A DNA stretch of 51,693 bases from positions 1-51,693 of IMG/VR virus record IMGVR_UViG_3300046458_000163. The stretch is one strand, 5' to 3'. How positions within the stretch are numbered: the stretch's first letter is position 1; each line of letters starts with the position of its first letter. This stretch comes from a virus. The notes beneath the pieces are model-generated. The model made no database searches. It was not told the DNA's origin and saw nothing but the letters and a program-made list of their open reading frames with translations. The translations under genes were made by a program, and so were the position numbers. This document shows positions 46,122 to 51,693 of this stretch, piece after piece.

Positions 46122-47206
46122 TGGCTGATATCTATGGCGCACGCATTACACCCGATGATGGCGGAAAACAAATCATTCTGGATGCATCCATGAGGTATGC
46201 ATCATATCTGGGGAGTGCACAGATGCTGGCAAACGCTGGGTCTGTTGGCGGATTCAAGTCTCAGCCCGTCAACAGTAAAGCACTGATCGTTCCGCGAAAC
46301 TTGGTTAAGGTAAACAATTCAGGAAATCCTGCAGGCCCACAAATGGCATATATCAAAAGTATGTCGTTTGGCGGTAGCACATTAAATTTCAACGCCAGAT
46401 ATATCAACCCTAATGGTAACACCCCGGCCGCAGTAGAGGCTGGCTATGCGGATGTATTCTCAGTTTCATACGCCGCTAATCCCTCAACTCAATATGGCGT
46501 TCGCATTACCAATGGTGCCAATTTTATGGAAATTGGCGACACCTCATATCTTGGTTTTGTAACTTACAGGGCAGTTATCAATATCAATGGTCAGTGGTCT
46601 ATTCCATCCGATGTTTTAAACCTCGGAAATTATATAGTATTTGCCCGGTGGTCAAACACAGATACACCGCTTTACATGGACAGGGCAACCAACATGATCA
46701 GAACTTACACAGGATTTGGTAGTGTTGACGGCTCAGTTCAGGGCGGCTCAGTGAATAATGTGCAGGTAGTAATTGTTTCATGCGGTTTTTCACCTTCACT
46801 TCCCGCTTCTGGTTACGGAATGGTAATCAGAAATGCTGCAGGTCAGGTTACTTATTCCAGCAAATACCCGCCGGTAATGTGGACTGATGCCTATTATGAC
46901 ATTGTTGCTTACGAAAACTATGACGATACGACCGGAGAGATTCAGTCGTGGGTAGGACCAACAGGTTTTGTATCACAACCTATGGTTCCATTATGCAGCC
47001 TTGGAGTCCAGCGTGGTGATTTTTCCAGAAGTAGCGGTATTTATACTTTCAGGGTCTGCCTAGAATCAGGAATGAAAATGAATGGAAACTCCATTACATC
47101 AGCAAGAGCAAAATCAACTCTGATAGAAGCTGCTATTTATCAGTACCCTAAAGCGGTTCAGGCATCATGCCAGCTTCCATGCATTGATGCCAGTTACTAC
47201 TTCTGA
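46121..47206 (+). CDS. Tail tip-associated protein (DUF6453-like)
   Basis: This 361-aa beta-rich protein starts at the last base of the J stop (overlap TGATGG). The opening ADIYGARITPDDGGKQIILD and the middle NGQWSIPSDVLNLGNYIVFA are typical of proteins following J in related siphophages. It probably attaches to the tail tip as a receptor-binding or fibre-anchoring protein. No enzyme motifs are visible. Confidence 0.8.
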   Translation: MADIYGARITPDDGGKQIILDASMRYASYLGSAQMLANAGSVGGFKSQPVNSKALIVPRNLVKVNNSGNPAGPQMAYIKSMSFGGSTLNFNARYINPNGNTPAAVEAGYADVFSVSYAANPSTQYGVRITNGANFMEIGDTSYLGFVTYRAVININGQWSIPSDVLNLGNYIVFARWSNTDTPLYMDRATNMIRTYTGFGSVDGSVQGGSVNNVQVVIVSCGFSPSLPASGYGMVIRNAAGQVTYSSKYPPVMWTDAYYDIVAYENYDDTTGEIQSWVGPTGFVSQPMVPLCSLGVQRGDFSRSSGIYTFRVCLESGMKMNGNSITSARAKSTLIEAAIYQYPKAVQASCQLPCIDASYYF

Positions 47207-47226
47207 TTAATCCAAATATTAAGCAT

Positions 47227-47252
47227 AACCCGGCCACCGCGCCGGGTTTTTT
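47227..47252 (+). terminator. Terminator before the tail fibre gene
   Basis: ACCCGGC-CACCGC-GCCGGGT is followed by six T. An identical hairpin occurs in the opposite orientation at 48921-48945. Confidence 0.92.
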
Positions 47253-47269
47253 ATTGCCCGGAGAAAACT

Positions 47270-48517
47270 ATGCCAGCAGGCACTATTGCTTTAACAAATA
47301 ACTTAGCAACCGTCACCGGCACAGGAACAAGTTTCACTACCGAATTAAAAGTGAATGACTTTATAGTTTCTACCGTCGGAGGTCTGGCATATACGCTTGG
47401 CGTTAAGTCGATTGAGTCAAATACATCGCTGACTCTGCTAGAGAATTACACCGGCCCAACCGCAAGCGCTCAGGCTTGGACTCCTGTTCCTTACGGCACA
47501 ATGGCAGCAATTACAGCTCAGCTAGCGGCGCAAGTCACATACGCAATTCGTGGCTTCAATCTGGATAAAGCGAACTGGCAGCAAATATTTATCGGCACAG
47601 GTACGGTTACGGTAACACTGCCTGATGGCACATCATGGCAAGGGCCAGCCTGGAATGGAATCACTAGCACTTTAGCAGATAAGATGGATAAGAGCGGAGG
47701 CACTTTTACAGGAGAAATCAAAGGAACAAGTGCCAACTTTTCTGGTAATGCCACTTTTAGCGGAGGAGCTTTTTCCGGCGGGGTAAATATTGGAGATGCA
47801 GGAAATAATAAAAACTACGTTAGTTCAAGCAACGGGACATTAGAATTATACAGTGATAATCCATTTATTGACTTTCATTTCGCAAACGCCAGCCTTGACT
47901 ACGTATCAAGAATTATAAACGATTCTAACACAAGTCTTATGGTTAATTTCCAGTCATCAATTTCAACGGGTGGTGGATTATTCAGGGTTGGGAATGGCGG
48001 TTATGGATGTAAAGCAGGTTCAACAGGAGCATTCTCGCTGTACGGGTATAACCTTAACTGGACGAACCCAGGATCAGGATCACAAATGGCTCTTTATGTA
48101 GGTACAACGCTGACAGGATATATTTCTACGACATCAACCTCTGATAAAGAATTGAAAAAAGATATTCATTATCGCGCCGATAATGACATAGCGCTATCAG
48201 AAGTAATGAAATGGAAGCCAGCAACTTTTAAGTACAAAGCAAGAGGGATAATTGAGGAATCTGACACTAAACTTGGCTTTATAGCTAACGATCTAGTGCA
48301 GGCTAGTCCTGAGTGCGTTATGGGTGAAGGCCTTCCCGATGATTATGACATTGAACAAGATCCTAATCGTGTAGGTGCTTACAGCCTAGATCAGGTTGCG
48401 ATGATTGCCAAATTGACGATGGCAATCCAAGCACAGCAAGACATTATTGATTCTCAGAATACGGTTATTACTGAGTTGCAGAAACGTATGAAGGCAATCG
48501 ACGGACTCGAAGCCTAA
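47270..48517 (+). CDS. Tail fibre with S74 intramolecular chaperone domain
   Basis: This 415-aa fibre has an N-terminal attachment part (IALTNNLATVTGTGTSFTTE), beta-helical repeats (FTGEIKGTSANFSGNATFSG) and a C-terminal peptidase S74 chaperone: TSTSDKELKKDIHYRADNDI, ALSEVMKWKPATFKYK, LGFIANDLVQASPECV and a terminal coiled coil (LDQVAMIAKLTMAIQAQQDI). The chaperone trimerises the fibre and cleaves itself, probably before Ser-Asp-Lys-Glu. It is the last gene of the tail operon and AT-richer than J, which suggests exchange. Confidence 0.92.
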   Translation: MPAGTIALTNNLATVTGTGTSFTTELKVNDFIVSTVGGLAYTLGVKSIESNTSLTLLENYTGPTASAQAWTPVPYGTMAAITAQLAAQVTYAIRGFNLDKANWQQIFIGTGTVTVTLPDGTSWQGPAWNGITSTLADKMDKSGGTFTGEIKGTSANFSGNATFSGGAFSGGVNIGDAGNNKNYVSSSNGTLELYSDNPFIDFHFANASLDYVSRIINDSNTSLMVNFQSSISTGGGLFRVGNGGYGCKAGSTGAFSLYGYNLNWTNPGSGSQMALYVGTTLTGYISTTSTSDKELKKDIHYRADNDIALSEVMKWKPATFKYKARGIIEESDTKLGFIANDLVQASPECVMGEGLPDDYDIEQDPNRVGAYSLDQVAMIAKLTMAIQAQQDIIDSQNTVITELQKRMKAIDGLEA

Positions 48518-48537
48518 AAAGGCCCCGGCGACGGGGC
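48513..48537 (-). terminator. Stem after the fibre gene (leftward terminator)
   Basis: GCCCCG-TCGC-CGGGGC on the minus strand is followed by CTTTTTAGG. On the plus strand the stem has no T-run, so it acts best on leftward transcription reaching the fibre gene end. Confidence 0.6.
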
Positions 48538-48663
48538 AGCTCAATACCGCGTCCATCTTCATGCAGGCTGCGGGTGTCTCTTTGAGGTGAGATCATTTGA
48601 GCCGTTTCTTATGTGACATATCCACTACAGGCGTACGGTAGAAATGCAGGACAGGGAGGTGTC

Positions 48664-48849
48664 ATGGAAAACGTACTCAACAACGAAGCTCAGGATGAAG
48701 TGGCTCGAATCATTGGAGATGCTGCAATTACCATTCTTGCGGATGGTCGCATGCTGTCAAGGGATGCCCTGATGCAGGTAATACTCGGAGAGTCGTGTGG
48801 TGAGCCAAACATAGCCAGAGACATTGCCCTTAATCTGCTTGAGCGCTAG
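48664..48849 (+). CDS. Hypothetical protein, 61 aa
   Basis: This 61-aa acidic helical protein (MENVLNNEAQDEVARIIGDA, AITILADGRMLSRDALMQVI) has GGGAGG five bases before its ATG at 48664. An earlier in-frame start has no such support. It stands alone between the fibre and the P63C gene. Function unknown. Confidence 0.65.
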   Translation: MENVLNNEAQDEVARIIGDAAITILADGRMLSRDALMQVILGESCGEPNIARDIALNLLER

Positions 48850-48920
48850 CACCAGTCGGGCGGCAATTGTCGCCCACCTAAATTTCCTTCCCCGCCAAAC
48901 CCTTCGCAAGCCGCATGCAT

Positions 48921-48945
48921 TAAAAACCCGGCGCGGTGGCCGGGT
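48921..48945 (-). terminator. Terminator of the P63C gene
   Basis: On the minus strand ACCCGGC-CACCGC-GCCGGGT is followed by TTTTTA, just after the stop of the P63C gene. It is the inverted twin of the terminator at 47227-47252. Confidence 0.9.
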
Positions 48946-48950
48946 GGGTT

Positions 48951-49991
48951 CTATTTTCCAATTAACTTTTTGGAGTCGGATGCCTCAATGAGCTGATCGA
49001 TTGTAATTTTGGGTTTAAATTTATCCAATGTTTCCATAAACTGATCTTTCCCTCCATCGGGCGTTACTCTTAGTAACATCGTTAACTCTCCAAGGTGTCG
49101 TGTAAGGTCATTGTATCCCGCATTGGCACTTAACCACTGATGCATTTTTCCTCCACGCTTCTTTTTCAATTCTTGAAGTTGGGATCTAACTCCCGGCGCT
49201 AATCTGTCATACACAATATCCCTGATGACATGGGCAAAGACTGGAGGGTATGCGCCGGGCTTTTCTGGCATGGCATACCCCCACACCCGACAAAGTTCCT
49301 CAAAAAAATCTAGCTGGAAAGTTTTCAACCACGGGCGCATTTCTTTAGAAACTAATTTTTCCAGTATTGCGGCTAAGGCATCACGCTTACGATCTCTTTG
49401 AAAACCAGTAATTTCATCAATAAGAGCCACGATCCCGACGCGAGCAAATCCCCTGATAAGAATCTCGGCTTTGTCGGCTATGTGGGCCTGCTGCTTCAAA
49501 AGAGTGCCCTCTTTTCTGGCAGCCAATATGGCATCACAAATATCAGCAAGTATCGTGGCTGGATAAGCTGAACCGATGATGTTGCTGGATGGATATTTGA
49601 ACTTTATTGGGTTTTGGAGCTGATGAACTAACTCGTTGTTTATAAATGGTAAAACGCGATCACTGGTGACCAAATTAACCAATCGCGCTGATGCGCTTGC
49701 GGGGTGAAAACCCAGGCCACTTCCGACTCCGCCGGCTGCCAATACGCGCGTCTTTGCTTCATCATTTAGCACATAGCATTCAAGAGAAATGTCGGCAATT
49801 CTTAGTGGCTCATCTGGCGAGCCATATGCAACTTCAGGAAGAAGCGAAAGCTCTTTCTTTGCTGCCGCTGCTTTCAATGCTGAAGCTTTGCGCTCCTCAG
49901 GTGTGCGACTAGCAGCCAAAGCCTTGCCTCCCTTGGCTTTTCCCTTAGGATCATCTTCATTTTCCAGTTCACCGGCTATTACATCAGTCAT
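48951..49991 (-). CDS. P63C domain protein
   Basis: This 346-aa protein carries the P63C domain in its C-terminal half: KQQAHIADKAEILIRGFARV, GIVALIDEITGFQRDRKRDA, EMRPWLKTFQLDFFEELCRV, DIVYDRLAPGVRSQLQELKK and HLGELTMLLRV. The front is a charged Ala/Lys-rich leader. P63C proteins occur in many prophages and mobile elements without a known role. It lies alone on the reverse strand near the integrase with its own terminator, so it is probably a cargo gene expressed by the lysogen. The start at 49991 has weak GAGAG upstream; an in-frame ATG at 50024 would add 11 residues. Confidence 0.85.
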   Translation of the reverse strand: MTDVIAGELENEDDPKGKAKGGKALAASRTPEERKASALKAAAAKKELSLLPEVAYGSPDEPLRIADISLECYVLNDEAKTRVLAAGGVGSGLGFHPASASARLVNLVTSDRVLPFINNELVHQLQNPIKFKYPSSNIIGSAYPATILADICDAILAARKEGTLLKQQAHIADKAEILIRGFARVGIVALIDEITGFQRDRKRDALAAILEKLVSKEMRPWLKTFQLDFFEELCRVWGYAMPEKPGAYPPVFAHVIRDIVYDRLAPGVRSQLQELKKKRGGKMHQWLSANAGYNDLTRHLGELTMLLRVTPDGGKDQFMETLDKFKPKITIDQLIEASDSKKLIGK

Positions 49992-50161
49992 TTTTTGCGC
50001 TCTCGTGTTGTGAATTACGTGCATGATAATAATTTATCCGTATTAACGCAATAAATATAAAATGCGCGTATTATCCAGCAAAAATAACTTCAGGTGATTT
50101 TCCTTATTTCTTAAGCGCCGCGCATTTCAAATACGACTTGATCAATTATACCGATCGATAT

Positions 50162-50181
50162 TACTGTATTTATATACAGTT
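50162..50181 (+). promoter_or_regulatory. LexA (SOS) box
   Basis: CTGTATTTATATACAG is a perfect CTGT-N8-ACAG LexA box with the flanking TA and T of the enterobacterial consensus. It lies 28 bases before the ribosome binding site of the UmuD'-like gene, so that gene should be induced by DNA damage together with prophage induction. Confidence 0.9.
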
Positions 50182-50206
50182 ATTATCATCAAGCAGGAGT
50201 TTGCTC

Positions 50207-50530
50207 ATGGGCTTTCCATCACCGGCGCAAGACTATGCCGAAAGGCGCATCGACCTTAACGCATTAATGGTGCTTCATCCGGCGGCAACGCTATTCATCC
50301 CTACGACTGATGGAATGGTGCTGGTCGATAAATCGATGAAGCCAAAGGTGGGCGATGTTGTTTACTTTGAGGCGTGGGGTGCGTTTCAGGTGGGCAGGAT
50401 TGAGAAGCGCCACATAGCTTGCCAGAGCGGAGATGTAATCGAAGGTGATGCGCTGGAAAATGTGACCATAGTAGGTAAGGTAACGTTCGAGGTTCTGCAT
50501 GTGTATGAGGAGAGTAGGCCGACGATTTGA
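50207..50530 (+). CDS. UmuD'-like protein lacking catalytic residues
   Basis: This 107-aa protein begins MGFPSPAQDYAERRIDLNAL, which corresponds to UmuD from Gly25, exactly the end made by UmuD self-cleavage. It then follows the UmuD fold (HPAATLFIPTTDGMVLVD, KVGDVVYFEAWGAFQVGRIE). The Ser nucleophile motif (GDSM in UmuD) is replaced by TDGM, and the Lys region is altered, so it should be inactive as a protease but able to dimerise. CAGGAG lies seven bases before the ATG at 50207, downstream of a LexA box. It may mimic UmuD' in the host mutagenesis pathway. Confidence 0.85.
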   Translation: MGFPSPAQDYAERRIDLNALMVLHPAATLFIPTTDGMVLVDKSMKPKVGDVVYFEAWGAFQVGRIEKRHIACQSGDVIEGDALENVTIVGKVTFEVLHVYEESRPTI

Positions 50531-50535
50531 GGGGA

Positions 50536-51693
50536 CTACCCCCCGTTGCTATCAAGCCATTCCGCCCACCACTGCATCATCTCTCGACGCTTTTCGAGAT
50601 ACTGCGCATGATTATATATGCCGCGGATATTGTTGCGATCGACGTGAGCCAGTTGCCGCTCTATCGCATCATGCGGCCAGCCATGCTCGTTCAGGATGGT
50701 GCTGAACTGGTGGCGGAATCCATGCCCGCTGGCAAGGCCTTCATATCCAATCTGGCGAATAACCAGCAGAACGGCGGCGTCGCTGATTGATTTCCCTTTG
50801 TCATTTCGTCCGGGGAACACAAAAGCAGAATTAGAAGTGATCGGCTGCAGGAACTTCAGCAGCGCCTTAACCTGTTTCGACATTGGAACCACGTGTGCCT
50901 TGCGGTTCTTCATCACATCCGCGGCGATCGTAATCAGGTCGTTTTCGAAATCGACGTCTGTCCATTGCATGCTACGCATCTCTTTGGTGCGCAGGGCCGT
51001 GTACTGAAGAATCTGTGTAGCGACCCGGGAAATAACGCTGCCGGAGTAAGTGGCGAGAGCGGCGTTAAACGCTGGTATCTGGTCGGCCGGAAGAAATGGA
51101 TAGTTCTGTTTGCGATAGCCTTTCATCGCATCAGCCAGGTCGGGCGCTGGATTGTATTTGCACCGTCCAGTCACGACTGCGTAACGGAAAACTTCACCGC
51201 ACCGGCGGCGAGCCTTATTCGCTCGCTCCATCGCGCCCCGATCCTCGAATCTCCGCAGCACCTTCAACAGAGCCATCGGCTCAATGTCATCCATCTGCAG
51301 CTTGCCGATATAAGGAAGGATGTCATCATCAAACATGCGCCTTAGCTCACTGGCGTACTTCTCTGACCACACCTGCTTCTTGTGTTTGTACCACTCTTCG
51401 AAAATTGAACCGAACGAATCAGGCTCCTTCTCCTTCTGTTTTTTCTTCACGGCCGGATTCAGGCCAATAGCTAAATCCCGCTTTAGCTCAAATGCCATGC
51501 TCCTGGCATCCGCCGGACCAATCTCCGGGTATTTGCCGATCGTGTGTACTTTCTCTTTCCCGCCGAACTGATAGCGCACCTGCCAGACCTTTTTTCCCGA
51601 AGCTGGCACATAGAGGAAGAGTCCATTTCCGTCAGCAACCCTGTAAGGTTTCTCTTTGGGTTTTGCAGCGTCAATCTGCTTGATGGTGAGCAT
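50536..51693 (-). CDS. int: P4-type tyrosine integrase
   Basis: This 385-aa recombinase has the DUF4102 N-terminal arm-binding domain (AKPKEKPYRVADGNGLFLYV, GKEKVHTIGKYPEIGPADAR), a core-binding domain and the catalytic set Arg235 (YTALRTKEMR), His324-x-x-Arg327 (SGHGFRHQF), His350 and Tyr360 (RGIYNHAQYLEKRREMM). This P4/IntS group usually integrates at the 3' end of tRNA genes and has attP upstream of int, which would lie just beyond the right end of the window. It ends five bases from the UmuD'-like gene. Confidence 0.96.
   Translation of the reverse strand: MLTIKQIDAAKPKEKPYRVADGNGLFLYVPASGKKVWQVRYQFGGKEKVHTIGKYPEIGPADARSMAFELKRDLAIGLNPAVKKKQKEKEPDSFGSIFEEWYKHKKQVWSEKYASELRRMFDDDILPYIGKLQMDDIEPMALLKVLRRFEDRGAMERANKARRRCGEVFRYAVVTGRCKYNPAPDLADAMKGYRKQNYPFLPADQIPAFNAALATYSGSVISRVATQILQYTALRTKEMRSMQWTDVDFENDLITIAADVMKNRKAHVVPMSKQVKALLKFLQPITSNSAFVFPGRNDKGKSISDAAVLLVIRQIGYEGLASGHGFRHQFSTILNEHGWPHDAIERQLAHVDRNNIRGIYNHAQYLEKRREMMQWWAEWLDSNGG

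Noticed and set aside
50025-50206. Attachment site searched for near the integrase 3' end
   Set aside because: No tRNA-like segment or repeat of the left end is seen. This integrase group places attP upstream of int, outside the window.

Overview
The window is an essentially complete lambdoid temperate phage (prophage) of a host in the Enterobacterales. The evidence is the gene order, the near-lambda Exo, N, CIII, CII, P, NinB, NinE and NinG proteins, an exact lambda-type nutR, and lambda-type tail genes M, L, K, I and J. Overall base composition is balanced, and the genus of the host cannot be read from the sequence. The first base is the stop codon of an AlpA/excisionase-like gene and the last base is the start codon of a P4-type integrase. 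The window is therefore cut at gene borders, and no att site is seen inside it.

Layout. 1-8840, minus strand: the pL operon. Reading leftwards it runs pL with three operators, nutL, N, small genes, an orphan DNA methyltransferase, a Lar-like zinc protein, a coiled-coil protein, cIII, a kil/gam-position pair, bet, exo, an ASCH-like protein, DUF551 and other small genes, then the AlpA-like protein. Intrinsic terminators sit between many of these genes, as expected for an N-antiterminated operon. 8875-9970: immunity control (cI, three OR operators, cro, nutR, and a CII-type pRE). 10001-12685: cII, a Rha-KilAC protein, O with an iteron origin inside it, and P. 12682-18008: a nin region of tightly overlapping small genes, including a LexA-type DNA-binding domain protein, NinB, NinE, a C5 cytosine methyltransferase with a second long gene embedded in it, NinG and Q. 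18046-18185: the late promoter and its terminator. 18212-20263: a Gp49-like gene, a tRNA-Thr, and the lysis genes (class II holin, SAR endolysin, Rz with embedded Rz1). 20436-33037: a Rha protein, Ig-like small proteins, terminase, portal, head morphogenesis, protease-scaffold, decoration, capsid, connectors and tail tube. 33089-48517: tail chaperone, tape measure, M, L, K, I, J, a tip-associated protein and a fibre with a self-cleaving chaperone domain.

Accessory genes interrupt the late operon. They are an AT-rich cargo gene (26330-27064), a P22-like mnt/arc/ant immunity module with a further Rha gene and a BamE-like lipoprotein between the tail chaperone and tape measure genes (33769-36582), and a reverse-strand gene inside the tail genes (40686-40904). 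At the integrase end are a P63C-domain gene and a LexA-boxed gene for a catalytically dead UmuD'-like protein.

How it works together. CI, which has a cleavable Ala-Gly bond and a Ser/Lys dyad, holds six operators; Cro, CII and CIII set the lysis/lysogeny choice. N acts at nutL/nutR and Q at pR' to carry transcription through the many terminators. Exo/Bet and NinB/NinG handle recombination, and O/P replicate from the iterons. Four antirepressor-type proteins, two LexA/UmuD-derived single-domain proteins and a mnt/arc switch suggest unusually elaborate control of induction. The features most worth checking are the dual-coded methyltransferase locus, the split LexA/UmuD pieces, the small structured RNA before the coiled-coil gene, and several non-AUG or very short genes.
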